The notes: a model not told the origin generated them from the sequence alone. 64,000 nucleotides of DNA from Hydractinia symbiolongicarpus (GCF_029227915.1 NC_079877.1:25693851-25757850), one strand, 5' to 3'. Shown: positions 13,133 through 26,979, counted from the stretch's first letter. Translations and numbers: made by a program.

Positions 13133-13673
13133 CTAAAAAATACATTTAACATTTAACTGTTTTGTGTTTATAATAAACTTTACATTATGTAGAAGGCTAG
13201 TAAAAGTAAATCTAACAAGTTGTTATGCAAAATGCGATCCTTTATTAATCTATAGGATATAAGGGTATAGAAAATTACTTGAAAATCACTTGAAAATGAA
13301 TCGGTATTTTTTGGTTAAAATTCGCTGTATAATTCTTTTCTCGTTGTGAAGTCACTGCGAAAGGTACAAGAAAAAATTTATTTTACAATTTTCCTTAACC
13401 TTAGTGGTTCGTTCAAATCTCACACTTTTTAATTTTCATTATAGCATTTTTTCAGGCTATAAAGGGACACAAAGGGACAATAATTTTTGTAAAAATTGAC
13501 TTAATTTTCTGCATAATTTATGATGTCATCTTGGTATAATAAAAATTGCTGATCATTCATCTGGTCTTTATAGGGGTATGCATTCAAACTTCACCAATTT
13601 ATTACAAAAATTCTCAAAATGGTGCCATTATACCACACCTTAAACTTTTGTAAACTTTGGGTTGGTTGACGGT

Positions 13674-13796
13674 AAAGTAGTTTAATAAAGTTTCTTAAAG
13701 ACACAACAATGTAGTTTCAACTGATAAAAGAATGTGTTTTACTTTACATAGTTTTGTCCTCCCTTATTTTTATGATTACACTTATTTTTATGATTA
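13674..13796. repeat. 83-bp duplicated segment, copy 2, within a flanking duplication
   Basis: 13674-13756 copies 11228-11310. The insert is bracketed by near-identical sequence, AAACTTTGGGTTGGTTGACGG on the left (ending at 13672) and the same with one extra T on the right (from about 13797). This suggests insertion or templated repair with duplication of about 22 bp. Confidence 0.7.
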
Positions 13797-14349
13797 AACT
13801 TTGGGTTTGGTTGACGGTTTGTATTAAGATTTTGTGATATCTTGTTTAAATAAATAGTTATGAAGTTATTTTAATGGTGTTGCTGCATAGTAAAAGTGTT
13901 TTAGCATCACTGATGTGACTGCTTTCCCTCAGCATTATAAATCCTCTATATTGTACATTTCCCACCTGGTTTTAAACTATTTGCAATTTATTCATTAAAA
14001 ATGAATAAAATTTAATAAAATAAAATAAAAACTACTTATGCGATTTTTTGGTAAATTCTAATCTTCAAAGAAGAAGAAGTAATTTGTATTTGTATTTTTA
14101 TATTTTTTTCTCTTTAATATTAAATCTTTGTTGTTCTCTTTTCTTGTTTTATAATAACTATTTAAAAAACTTTATACTTTTTGTTATCTTTATAATATAC
14201 AATGTTGAATGTTAAGAATAAGCATATATATATATCAAATAGTTATATTTCTTCCTCTAGATTTAGAACAACATGTAGTTCCTAGGATGTATCAGAAGGT
14301 GAATTCTTTTTGTTTTGTGCTGTACACACTATTTGTGTAGGGCGGCTAA

Positions 14350-17300
14350 ATGGCGAGGTCAAATCATGGAAAAACATATTTACAGTTCCATCGAGAAGTT
14401 AGTAATGCTATTTTGGAAAAAGAAAAACAGTTTACATCAGACAATGTGTAAGTTTCTTCATTCGATGTATATATACTCAAAATTTAGCATGTTATTAAAT
14501 ATTGAATTAGAGTGTTCATTTCCTTTGCATGTTCTGAAAACAGTATTTCACAGGTTATTTTGTTTATGATGTCTATTGTTCTACAGAAGTTAAAAAATCA
14601 CAGCCACTAGATGTATATTAATAACATCTTGGGAATGGCTTATCGCTTTTACAACTTAAAATACTTAAGTAAGATTAAAATCAGTCTCTTCAAAAGTTTA
14701 TAATACACAAATTTTCAGGTTGCAAACTAAAATACAGTTTTTGCAAAGGAATTTACGAAAACAATTCAGGTTTATATTCGAAATTTGCATAATGAAATGC
14801 CGTCTTCGCGAATCATTTCAGAAATGAAATATTGAAATTTCAAATCCGATCAATCGATTCTATGACCTATTTCTACAATGACGGTTGTTGCAACAGCTTT
14901 TAGTACTCCCACATCACCTGCAAAATGGTTTTCTTCTCTACAGTCAGCAAATTTTTGCAAATGGCTTTATGTGTTCTATTTAAATCCTGTAATTTTTTTT
15001 CTGGGACCCCTGAATTGTTGTTGCAACAGCTTTTAGTATTCCCGCATCACCTGCAAAATGATTTTCTTCTCTACAGTCAGCAAACTTTTGCAAATGACTT
15101 TATAAGGTCTATTTAAATCCTGTAATTTTTTTTCAGTAACCTTTTGCACTATGCCAATAGAGTAGATGCATTAGTTAATATACTTTTTTTTAATTTAGAG
15201 ATAAAGCATTATGTGCTACAGGACACAAGGATAAAGAAACAACTTTAAAATGGTATGTATAATGATGTCCTAATCTTATTTCCCTAAAAAAATGAAGACC
15301 TTTGTTTGACTTTAAACAACATATAGTTCTTTTGTGGAGTTAATTATCACAGAGGTCATCAGAGACAAGCTAACATTGCTTTGAGAACTGAGGGCAGTTT
15401 TTGTTTTTTTCGCCGTGTTGTGCAGCAGCAGCAGCAGACAACTTTGAGAAGTATGTCATTCTGGACATCTTTTTTATATGATAGTATATTTAGTATAGTA
15501 GTATATTTGTAGTACATTTTTTTTTTACTTTTTTTATATTGTCAATTTGTTATGTAACATGACCTACATTGTCAAATTTTTCCACTGAAATTTAGTAAAT
15601 GGACCTTTAACAAAAGCCTTGCAATGTTTTTTCTGTTTAAATGATGAATTTATTGCGAAATCAAGGAATAAAATGCGAAAGAAAAAGAAATAAAGATTTT
15701 TTTTTTTACATGTTTTTAATTCTACATTTTCTTTTTACAAAATTTAAATACTGTCTTAATACAAACGCCAAAAAAAGGGATGCGGAATTGTGATGGCCTA
15801 GATTATCTCTTGATAGGACTAGAAGGTGGAATGACGTATAAAAAAATATACTTTTTTCCTTATGGCACTTTTTGTTGTCAACTTATTTCGTATCTTTTAC
15901 ATTTAAGGAAAATATTTTTGTAATGTAAGGATTATACAATTATTTAAAGTTATTGTGTAAATACGCTGACTACTGTATGTATTCTCATTACAGTTAATCT
16001 GCAGCATTGTAAGCCTGTGATGAAATAAATTGATTTAAAATTTAAAGAATTTTGTTATGTACATGTTTTTTAATTCGATATCTGCAATAGAACAATTTGA
16101 TTATAAATTAAAAGATTATCCTTATTTATTTATTAGCCCGTTATAATGATTAATGAACTATTTTGTACTATTTTTATTTTTCCTATATTTTTTCTGCAAA
16201 TTTTTTTGGTTTGTGTAAAAACCAATTTAAGTTCTTTTTATAACTTGTTTTTGTTCTATTTAGTTCTTTGCTTGTTAACGTTTTATTTTGTCATTTTTAG
16301 CAATAAACAGGAATGCTTGATTAATACAGTTAATTTATATTTGCACAAGTTGTTTTTCTTTCTTTAGTGTCAAATCCAGCAAGAAACAATAATAAATAAA
16401 ATCTTCTTTTGTGTTTAGGTTGCTTGCACACAGTGGAGATCCAACATTGAGTCAAAGGTTCCAAAGGGAATACATCATATTTTTGTGTCCCACTGGACCT
16501 CTCCTCTCAGAGGTGTCAAAATTCTATGAGGATTCTTTTGCCAAATGTGGTGGAAACTCAGCTCATAATCTTTTCCCTCACATAACTATATCTTCATTTT
16601 TTAAAGTAAGTATTAAACTTAACCTGGTCTTTCTGATTCATGTCGGCATACAGCAATTGCTGATGTCAATGTCAACACGTTAACAAAGCAAGGAGGTAAA
16701 TAATAATATATCTCACCAATAATTTTTTGCTGTTGCAAGCAAATTTAAATTCAAAAGGCTGTAACTCCACCTGGTTAGCCACTTTTCTTAAAACCTATGA
16801 ACGTATGGAGCTGTTCTTAACTTTTTTGCAAAAAATTATATTTTCAAGAAAACTTTCTAGAATTCTTTGAAGTTTTATTTTCAGTCAGTGGTCGTTCTAG
16901 AAACTAGGGTATTAGTGACCCACCAGTTTTGCATTGTTAAAATTAGTATTTTTAGGCTAAGAAGTGCAAGGCTTAGCTCTAAAACAAACTAAACTTTTAT
17001 TTTCCATGTAAACACACTTGTAAGTGGTATACTGAAAAGTGTAAAGTCACAATGACAACGGTGCTTTATTCAATGATGAGGTTTTATTCATTGCCTTATA
17101 TTTTTTAGGATGCCTCATATTAAAATACCAAGCAATCTATATGTGTTGTTTTTTTAGGCGTCTGATTCTACTCTTCCTCAATTACTGGATATAATAAAAC
17201 AAACCGTACAAACGGCATTGGCCAGTCAGTCTGTAAGACTGAATTTAATTTTACAGCGTTCTGAGGGCTATATTGGTTTGTTTTTAAATGAATGTGCAAC

Positions 17301-20300
17301 GTCCTGGATAGCTGATATACTTTCTGCTGTTGTGGAAGAAGCATTATCAAAATTAGGTATGGTAATCTTTTTGTGTACGTTTTTTACCCTTACCTGTCGC
17401 AGTTATTCATTGTTGGTGCATGGTCGGAAAAACTTGCAGACGTTATGAACTAATAAATAAATAGCACTTTTACCATTTAAGAAGATATGTAACTTCCCCA
17501 TCTAAAAAGAAATCCGAGGTGATAAATAATATCTATTGGCCTGTGTGCCAACATTGTAGCTTCATGTATTTTTTTTCAAAATAGGGTCTGTAATGTTAAG
17601 ATTTTCACTGAATAAACCCCTGTCCAGACGTCCCAAAATATGGTGATGTTACTTCAAAGCAGGCAAGGACTGCTACAATTTTTCTACCTTTCCTTTCATT
17701 TTTTCAATACTTATGACCCATTTTTGACTGCGTGTAGGTGTTAAATATGATTACTTTCAGGTTTTGTAGCTGCATACACAGGAAAAAATCTTGATTTTTA
17801 ATATTATTCTGCATAAGTTATATAATGTCATGTTATATTTTTAGACATTTAAAAATATTTTTATTTCTGTTGTGCTATTTTCTATTGTAGTTTTTAGTCT
17901 GTAAATGACACATTTAAAATTTACCAACTTTACCAAAAAATAAAATAAAAAAATAAGAAATCCATTGAAATGGCACTCATTTATCTGCATACCAGACCCC
18001 TTCAGTTATTCTCTATACCATACCTTTGCATTCTGTACTCTACAGCATAAGTTCGACATTATTTATCACCTTGGATTTCTCTTTAACAGGATAAGATTAG
18101 ACTTTTCACAGATTGTCAAACATCTGGAATGTTTTCTGTTAGTTTGAACAGGATGCGATCTATTACTAAAAGTCTTTATTTACTTCTATACCTAGTATAT
18201 CTAAAATCATCATGGCACCTAAACAGTGAAGGTGTTTTGTTAAGTAAAAAATAGAGTGGTTGTTATAGCCTGGTGTATTTTTAGCACAAGTTGTCTTGGA
18301 AACGATTGATTGAAGTATTAATAGTTATAATTAGACTTGATTGGTTCTTTAATTCGATTGCAAAGAGATGATTGGCTCCTTAATTCGATTGCAAATATTT
18401 AACATCACATTGTTATGTCGTTTTCACAGATGTGTTTTTTATACTTTGAAGTCAGGTTGTGAATGTGGGGTCAGTCACTAAACATATTTTGAGGTAGTTT
18501 ATGTAAAACAACTTACCTGCTTACGATGCTCACAATGAAAGATTAAATTTGGGTGTGCTAGACGTACTAGTATTCATCACATTTCATCTGAAGTCTCAAG
18601 TCTATTTCATATTATTGTTTTTTTCCAGGTGTTCATATCAAAGTTCAAGAAAGGCAATTCCATTTAACGCTCGCATACAACTTCGATCTTGCTAAAACTG
18701 CCGAGCTTGAAAGCCTTGCTGCAAAATTAAATCTTGGTGCTCCTGTTAGATGGGAACTGAATGTGTATTCCAGAGACCCAAGGTTTAATGGTAAACAGGT
18801 AGGTCGATTATATAAAAAGGAAAATTGTGTGATTTGGTTGGGGCGTATTGTGCGATAGGGCGTATTGTGCTATAGGGCATTTTATGTGATGGGACGTATT
18901 GTGGTAGAGCGTATTATGCGTAATATGTAGTGGATTTGGCATAAGAGCGTAGTTATTATGAGATAGGTATTATTGCATGTAAAGGCTGAACAAACATCAT
19001 CTCGGCAAACGTACCGCCTCGCCTCCCGTTAGTATTTCCGCCACTTCTTTCTATTCCACATTCAACATACATTCCACATACTGGAATGTATGGGTATGGG
19101 TAGCTCGAACTCTGATAATGATAAAACAACAATCTATCAGGAAATTTAAAAGCTTTGTTTGGTGAATGGATAGCTCTGTCACGAATAAAAGTTTGTCCTC
19201 TTGCAATATTGAATACTACAATATTTATACTTTATCAGAAGTTTCGCGCTCAGAAAAAAAAAAAAATTTTTTTATGGATTTCGCGGTTGCGGATAATCTT
19301 TAAAGTTTATCGGTATTTTTCATAAAATCTAAGACAGTATGAAGAATTTTAAAATTTTGCGGAACTAAATTTCGCGGTTAACAAAATACTTTGATTTGCG
19401 CAAATTTTCCGATTTTTTAAAAAATCGCTGACAGTAAAGTACAAATACTGTTTTGGTACTCTTTACTTCAAATTTTATATATTGCTCTCATTACTTAATA
19501 CTTTTGCTTAGACAGATCAACTTATTACCTTCGGGGTTTTTTTTTCTAATCCAGGAGCTTTGCCTTTCTTTCAGTTTCAAATTGTGTTACACGACTACAA
19601 AGTTTCAAAATCAGACGAACTGGACCTAAGGCAAAACTGTCACGTGGTCATGGATATCAACCAATCAAAACATAAAGGATGGAGAAAAGGAACTGATTTT
19701 GAGACTGGTCGAGTTGGTTTCTTTCCAGAGAGTTTTACAAAGAAAACAGCTGAGTGGAGGTTGTGGACGAAAAATCTGTAAGTTTTCTGTTTGCTAGACT
19801 TTTTTATACTAAGTTTATTAAGGTCTCGGCCTCTTCCCTTCTCCTTCTTCTCTTTCGTCGACCATTTTTGGAAGCGATAGTGGTAACGTCGCGAAATAAT
19901 CAGTCGGTATAGCTGTCCCTATAAGTAAAAGCCGCAGAGATCCGTAGACATTGCAGAAATGTTGTCAAAAATCGTAATATTTAAATAATTTTTGGACCAC
20001 GAAATTTGAGGTTAAGCGATCGTTACGTTACGTTACCGTAACATTCAAAGGAGAGGCGAACAAAAATTATTTTGTGGCATCCACAAAATAAATTTTAGGA
20101 AAGAGAAAAAAAAAAGGATTTGGTAATCCTAAAATAACTACAATATAACTACTTTGATAACAAATAAATGAATATATTTCACAACTAAGTATCTATATAT
20201 CTTTGTAACAACAATTTGACAGTATTTTCATGGCTGTATAGAGTCAAAATAAGTACGTTTCAGATGTACTTACCAGTAAACATCAAAAACAAAATATTTG

Positions 20301-23300
20301 ATTTGAGATAACCAAAAATATTTTACGTACTATAGTAGCAGCAGCATTTTATAACCTTCGTTTAAACTTCTTTGTACTAAAGAAATATCTGTCATGACCA
20401 ACAACAATATTTTTTTGAACAAGAATGATTCGAGTAGTAGAGAGTTGATTTTGAGAGTTTATTAGGAAATTTTCACGGTGCCTACGAATTCGTTCGAGTT
20501 AACGAGCGGTTCGAGTTAAAGGGTTTCGAGTTACAGAGATTCCACTGTAGTTTTTATTGTTAGAATACGTATTTATTTGCAGTTATAAAAGGTTAAATGA
20601 TTTTTTCTCTTTCGTTATGAGTATTTTCAGTAATCGTTACCCTATTTGTAGGTAGTTAACCTATCGTTACCTGAACAACAAAATAGGGCAATAAAAAATC
20701 TTTCACCATTAGGTGAAATCGCGGCAAACGAAGCTTTCTTCTCCTCGAACCACAAAATTTCGTGGCCTGTTTGTTTTGATACGTTTATTACTTAATGAAA
20801 TAATTAAAGACATTTTCGACAAAGACAGGATTATTTCAGTTAATTGAATCAATAAGGCAGAATCATTTCAGACCGAGCCTCGAGGACCAAAGCTAGGGGA
20901 CAGGCTTCCGACAAATCAACTTTGGTTTGACCAAGTTGACAATGTTCTGGCAAGTTTTGTTGTTTTTGTATGGTAAAGTTTTGGATTGGAATTTTTTTTT
21001 GCTCTGTTTTATTGGTTAACGTGACTAGCAAACTGGGAACAGTGGGCAATAAAACACGAAAAAAGTTTAGCTTTAGTGTTTATCGTAGCAGTTTAAACCC
21101 GATTACTTCCTACTAAACACGTCTAATAGACATAATTTTAACCCACCCGTCCAGTCTGAGAAGTCTAGTGTTTTGATTTGACAACTGTTTCTATTAATAG
21201 AATAATGATTTCTATGTTTACATTCTCGGTGGTCTCTAATATTGCTTGACATTCACAAAAAATACTAGCTGGATAAGGTTTGCTGAATATAGGTCTTTGT
21301 AGCAGATTTCTTGTTATATGTGGAATTAGAAGCGCAAATATCAACCATGAGTTTAACGAATATTTTATTTTCCTAAAAGTGGTTAAATGAACAATAATTT
21401 TTTCTCGGACTTTGATGTAGTTGCAGTAAAATCCACTGTCCTCCGCGAAATCCTATAGCAAAGTATTTTGCTATAGGATTTTGCGGAGTCCTAAAAAAGC
21501 CGTCTATCGCAAAGGTCCATTTTTTTTTACTTATCCAGGGTCTGACTTGATTTTAGTCTAACTTTAGAAAGTAAATTCAAGCGGAATTAAATTGTCTTAG
21601 TAAAGATCTGACTAATCCAGGATACCAGTTAGCGAGCTAGTCTATTGTAACTTTTTTTCTGTTTTTTTTTTATAAAGATACAAGATACATAGATTCTTTT
21701 TTACCCTGTACTTTTTTTTATATCATACGAATCCATAAAAAATACTTTTCTGAATGCGACGCGAGAATTAATATTATTTTGCGATAGAATTTTAATTTGA
21801 ATGGCCAACCAGTTTACATATACCTGCATTTCCCAATCATTGACTCCTATGGGCATGGAGGACAATTACACCACCAAACTAACCATATAAATTAAATTAC
21901 CATATCTTGAAGCAGAAGAAACTTTAATCCACAAAGTCTTTTTAATTTTACTTTCATAATTTACGATTTCAACTTTTCGAGTAAACGCTCTAATTCTTCT
22001 AAAATTAAAATTTAATGATATCTGTGCATGTGTACACTATAGACATGTACAAACAATTTCAATTCACGCCCTGCTGTGCGGCGAGTTATATTCAACAGAA
22101 CATGTACAACAGCAGTAGTGGAGTAAACTTTTTTCTATTCAGAAAGCGCTCACTAGAAAAAATTAATAAGACTGATTTATCAGATTATGCATTTTTGTTT
22201 GTTTGCTTGTCTTAGTTCTTATTTTTACTTCTTTTTCATGTTGGGTGAACAAAGTTAACTCAACTCCACTATCGTGCCTCGATGCAGGTTTTTTGTTTAG
22301 GATAGAACGAGGACTGGAATTTATTGACAACCTGTGTTTTTTTTGCTGCCCATTCGCTTGTAGAAGTTTTTTTTTCGATGTAAGTTACATCAAAAACAGG
22401 CAGTGTTAAAGCAGAAAAAAATTGAATACAGAAAAGCTTAACATAACTGTCTGGACCTAGACCTGTTTTTCTCGTCTTGCATATCGCTATCTGTTAACTA
22501 CCATGTCTTTAACGATGTATATTAACCTTTTTTATTCACTTAGGTCGTTACCCATCTCTCAAACAACAAATGAACGTGTACCAGCACAAGCCTTGGAAGA
22601 CAGAACTAACCGCAGAGTACCACGTCGCTCACAATCAATGAACTTTAAAAAAGAAAAGAAAGATAATCCACTAAGAAGCAGCCTACGTAGCAACTCGCGA
22701 CCTCATCTTCAGTCAGGACAAGACAAATTTGGGAAGAAGAATGCCGAAACCTGGGAACCAGTTATTCGCGCCTCGACAGCCATTAATCCTTCCGTGTCTA
22801 ATCATTTAAGACATCGCTCTGTTGACATTGAACAGCAACGGCCACCAAGCGGCGCCAGTTTTAGAAGAGACGACGGCCCAGCCGATGCGCGGTCGCGCAA
22901 TGAGACGGAGAGGAGGAGTTTGAGAAAAATGGACAGAGAAAACAAGACACAGCCACTCACAGCAAGTCAACTGAAAAGCGATCTTCCTGCCACGCGACGT
23001 ATTTTCTTCATGCGTCACGCCGAACGAGTTGACTTGACGTTTGGACACGACTGGTTCCACTTGTATATCGACGATAAAGGTTACCATCGACGCAATTTAA
23101 ATTTACCGAGACGTATACCGACACGACGTGGAGGACCAAAGGATTTTTTTCTGGACGGCCCCATCAGTGAAATTGGAACGTTTCAGGCGAGGTTAATAGG
23201 AGAGGCACTTCGCGCGAAAGGAATCACTTTCACTGAAGTTTATTCGTCACCGTCCCTGCGGTGTATACAGACTGCTACTTCTGTTTTAGAAGGTTTAATG

Positions 23301-23798
23301 GACACACAGACTAGAATTAAATTGGAGCCAGCTCTCTTTGAGTGGATGGCATGGTGCAGGAACACACTTCCTAAGTTTATGACAGCTGATGAACTTGCGG
23401 ATTATGGTTTAAGTATCGATCGGAACTATATATGTCATTTTCCTTTTGTGCAGTTTAATTTACATGAGAAAACAGACGAATATTATTACCGCTCTCACAG
23501 TTTCGTTGAAGCGGTTTCAAAGAGATCAAGTGGAAACGTGTTAATGGTTGGCCATTCAGCGACTTTAGATGTATGTACCAGACAGTTAACGGGTAATCCG
23601 ATTCGGAAAACGGACGATTTGGTGAGAGTTGTACAAAAAGTTCCGTTTTGCGGTTTATGCTCAGTAGAGGAAGTAGGATCCAAAAAATGGTCTTTAGTCC
23701 AGCCGCCTATTCCTTCCTTAGCACATGGACAAAACCAAGCATTTGATTGGAGAGTTTTAGAATCCACTGCACCGCCCGGTCCGCCTTACGGTAGGTAG
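14350..23798 (+). CDS. UBASH3: UBASH3/Sts (TULA) family protein, 721 aa, 7 exons
   Basis: Exons 14350-14447, 15199-15252, 16419-16605, 17158-17356, 18629-18798, 19575-19777, 22544-23798; all junctions are GT..AG and the phases agree (2166 nt). The ATG has A at -3 and G at +4. Order: N-terminal helices plus 'DKALCATG' to 'LKWLLAHSGDP', the UBA position of UBASH3 proteins; a 2H phosphoesterase domain with two H-x-T motifs (H104-I-T, H190-L-T); SH3 (about 236-302, 'ALYDY'-type start 'VLHDYKV', end 'GFFPESF'); a basic Ser/Arg-rich linker; then a histidine phosphatase with R461-H462-A-E-R, R543 in 'SPSLRC' and H641 in 'VGHSATLD'. In vertebrates these proteins dephosphorylate tyrosine kinases and bind ubiquitin and Cbl. 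Odd points: the UBA 'MGF' loop reads 'KQF', and the usual RHG is RHA. Domain order and family are secure; paralogue assignment (A or B) is not possible. Confidence 0.93.
14884..15135. repeat. Two-copy tandem duplication, 133-bp period
   Basis: Copy 1 from 14884 and copy 2 from 15017, each about 118 bp, beginning GTTGTTGCAACAGC and ending TGTAATTTTTTTTC. Differences are scattered substitutions, including frame-breaking ones, so it is not a duplicated exon. It lies in UBASH3 intron 1. Confidence 0.9.
18841..18920. repeat. Degenerate 17-bp tandem repeat
   Basis: About five units around GGGCGTATTGTGCTATA in UBASH3 intron 5, diverging to the right. Confidence 0.7.
21441..21488. repeat. Inverted repeat, 22-bp arms
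   Basis: Left arm 21441-21462 (begins CTCCGCGAAATCC) and right arm 21467-21488 (ends GATTTTGCGGAG) are complementary with one mismatch and a 4-nt loop. It lies in UBASH3 intron 6. Confidence 0.85.
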
Positions 23799-25339
23799 GA
23801 CGTGTTGCGCCAAGCGTATAAATATATTTATTGTTAACAGTTTTTATGCTTAATTGATTACACTTAGCTATGAATTATAGGTTTATAAGAATTCAAATTA
23901 GAATCCTTTTAATCCACAGAATAGATCAGAATCACTTGTGCCCATGCATAAAAACTTCTCCTCCGAGCTGAACAAAGTTCATTTTATTTTTAAAATTTAA
24001 TAAACTGATCTTTCAGTGTTCGTACACTTCACAGAGAATTTATTTTGAAAATTTAGTTCGAACATAATTCCCTTAAATTACCTCGAGTTGTAATGTTCTT
24101 AATTCTCATCGAATGTTTTCTTGATGATCATTGCACGAACCGTGTTGTTTATTTATTTATTTATTTCACTTTTTATCGTATTTTTACAGTATAGTAGTAA
24201 GCATCAGCACTTTTACCATTTTTTACAATGATCGTTTTTTACCTGCATTCTGTTTAGTTTATATGACCACGGCTTATTTTTTATTTGCTATATGACAACG
24301 GCGGAACATTTTTGCTCCGGCTTAACTCACTTAATTTAATATTTATATGTAAAAAAATAAGAATAAATTGTAGCCACCCTATCTGTGTTTAGGTAATTAT
24401 GTATGTGTATTATATTTTTTTTACATTGATCCTTGGTAACTTTTTTTCTGTCAACGTGAAAATAGTTTTCTTAGTGGAAAAATTTCACCAAATCCGTGAA
24501 AATAAACTGTGAAATCGCAAAATAATCCTCAAATTTTAAAACCAGGCAGTAATTGGTAGCTATAAAAAGGTTACCATATAAAATGGAAATACTCTAAAAC
24601 TGCCTTTTTTAAAAAAAGTCGGGAAGAAATTCGAAATGAATTTGGAATTTGTTTTTGCACTCGAAATTTTTTATTGAAAGTAATCACATTAGAGTATTTA
24701 GTTTGTAGCTTTTCAGTGTATTAAAACCACTTTTTTATATTCAGTTTTTTAAAAAAAGCTAAAAAGTGATTTAAATTTGCATGTAATAAATCAAATATAA
24801 TTTTTATTTGTCTTAAACATATTTATGATTATATATTGGAAAAAAAAAGGATTAATTTTTCCTTGACATTGACATTTTGGTTGAGATAATATGGTTATTC
24901 CTGGCTTCACATTGCGGTTCTGCTACAAAATGTCCCTGGCTAGAGTATGAAGTTTTAAGAAAGTCATGGAAAAAGTCAGCGAATTTTGTAAAACTTTCCT
25001 AATGCAAGAAAAATAAGGGGGATTTGTGGTGCCAAACTCATCTCAGTTGCCAACTATGTCACTTGAAATTCAGAATTTTGTGTTCTTAACTAATTTTCAT
25101 ACGGAAGTGCCAAGAAAATTTTTTTTGGTCATACAAAAAGTCGGGGAAAATGCAAATAACAAAAGAAACTTGTCCGTGAAGGATCTTTAAGGCCGTCAAA
25201 ATGAGGTTATCGAAGCCCTTAACAATTTCAAAGGTAACGCTCTTCCCAAATAACTGCGATGATTATGAATCCTATACACACAGTGTTAGAAAAATTAAAA
25301 ACTGCTATCTATTTCAACCGCCCTGGGTGTTTACATAAT

Positions 25340-25937
25340 TTTTGATGTTTTAGGATGGGTGTTAATTAGAGAGTGGGCGTTTATTAAAAACAATTGAAAG
25401 TTTCAAGTAATAGATTTTATTTTCCTAAGAAAATCATTTAAAAAATCTTAGATTTCTACAAAATCATCCTCGTCTTGAACTATTATGCTGAATCCAACAT
25501 TCGCTTCTTCGATATCGGAGTTCGTTGCGAATGGGTCCTCATCGAGGCTCTGGTTGTTCATTCAACAGAGTCATTTGATCCAACTTGTTTACCTGCAAAG
25601 TACGATTGTTACATGTATTGGAAAAGAAAAACAGTGGTATATTAGATGAAGAAATATACAAGCGAAAATTTGTTACGCTGGAGCTAAACATCAAAAATCA
25701 AACCACAGAACGTTTCCTTGTTTTTCTTGATTTGAAACTTTTGTAACTGTCTACTTATCACTAGAAATACATATTAATATACTAAATGCTTACACACTTA
25801 GTCGAAATAATTAGAGAGTTAAATATATAAATAGCGTTAAATGGAGAAGGGGCGTTCAATACGGTTTTTGATGTTTTATGGTGGGCGTTTACTGGGGCGT
25901 TAAATAGAGGGTGGGCGTTAAATAGAGAGAATACGGT
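25340..25937. mobile_element. Non-autonomous element flanked by GGGCGTTA direct repeats
   Basis: Both ends carry the same sequence (TTTTGATGTTTTA then GTGGGCGTTTA and TTAATTAGAGAG type blocks) at 25348-25390 and 25866-25937. The right end closes with GAGAGAATACGGTAA. Inside, on the minus strand, 25561-25448 is an open frame of 37 codons, very acidic (Asp/Glu-rich) and ending in TAA, like the acidic tail of a DDE transposase. Class not determined. Confidence 0.45.
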
Positions 25938-26941
25938 AATTAAAAAATAAAAAAGAATTACGGTAAAATTTCTTCATTAGTTTTTTCCCACCTTATAAAA
26001 ACTTAACTGCACCCTATGACCAAAAAATAGCCAGCAATCCACCCTTGTTCCCAGGGATTTTTGCATTATTGATATGAATGAGAGAAGACGGCGAAAAATT
26101 AGCAAACATTAAGAATATCGCGTATCAACATGAAATTTTTTGCATGTTCTTAGAATTAATTTTCCCTCATAAAACTTTTTACATTTTCGTTCAATATAAT
26201 TTAGCGGTTCAAGGCTTTTTTAAATTTCAAAGAAAATAAATTTTGAAGTTTGCAAAACAACGGCATTTAATTCTCATAATTTCAAACAAAAACCCGAATT
26301 ATATCTCTCGAAAAGTTTTGACCATAACAAACACCAAGCTCGATAAAAATCACTCTGCAGTAGTACTTCGATTTTTTTGAACTTCAAGGGAAACGTAAAA
26401 ATGTTCCAAAAAGCGAGAGTTCGGAAAATCAAGAGTCGTTGGAAACGAAGAAAAAAACATATGTGATAAACATAAGTATGCCATTTTTCCTTATTTATTT
26501 TGTCAACAAATAGCTTGTTTCCTTTTCAAATTAAAATCAACCAGTTGGTTAAGGTTAGCAGTAGAGTTAATCAAGGGTAAACAAAAAAGAGGATTTCTGG
26601 GATTATTTTTACAACTAAAGACCCCAAAATTGACGAAATTTTAACATTAATTTTTGCGTTGTTTTTTTTTCTAGCCTTAGATTTACCAATCAGTCCTATT
26701 ATACCTCGTTTTTTATGTTTATCGTATCTCCGAAAGAGCTTCTGTATTTGGAATTTTATGAAAGATACAACAAATTTCTTTTAAAGGACACCTGTTTAAA
26801 TTTAACGGATTTTAAATTATATGCACGAGTTTTAATTCCTTTATTTTGGTACCGTTTACGAGGATTAGCTTTTTGCGGATAAAGATCTAACTTCCAAGCT
26901 TATTTTTTTCGCTATTCATTTTAAACAATCTAACGACTTAT

Positions 26942-26943
26942 GA

Positions 26944-26979
<36 letters not shown>

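Larger units (their letters stand above)
4836..14349. other. Intergenic DNA, repeat-bearing
   Basis: Nine and a half kilobases between the Death-domain gene and the UBASH3 start. The supportable contents are listed separately: simple repeats, a palindrome, a tRNA-derived SINE-like element, an invertebrate dispersed repeat, a two-copy 83-bp duplication and one orphan ORF. At 7998-8055 there is also a half-element with the CCTCATCCCCAGGG motif. The rest shows no gene. Confidence 0.6.

Noticed and set aside
14261-14300. Coding mini-exon ('DLEQHVVPRMYQK') upstream of UBASH3 exon 1
   Set aside because: It has splice-like borders, but the ATG in the next exon has a good context and matches the family start. 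It could only be a 5' UTR exon.
14884-15135. Duplicated exon in UBASH3 intron 1
   Set aside because: Copies differ by frame-breaking changes and show no UBASH3 similarity.
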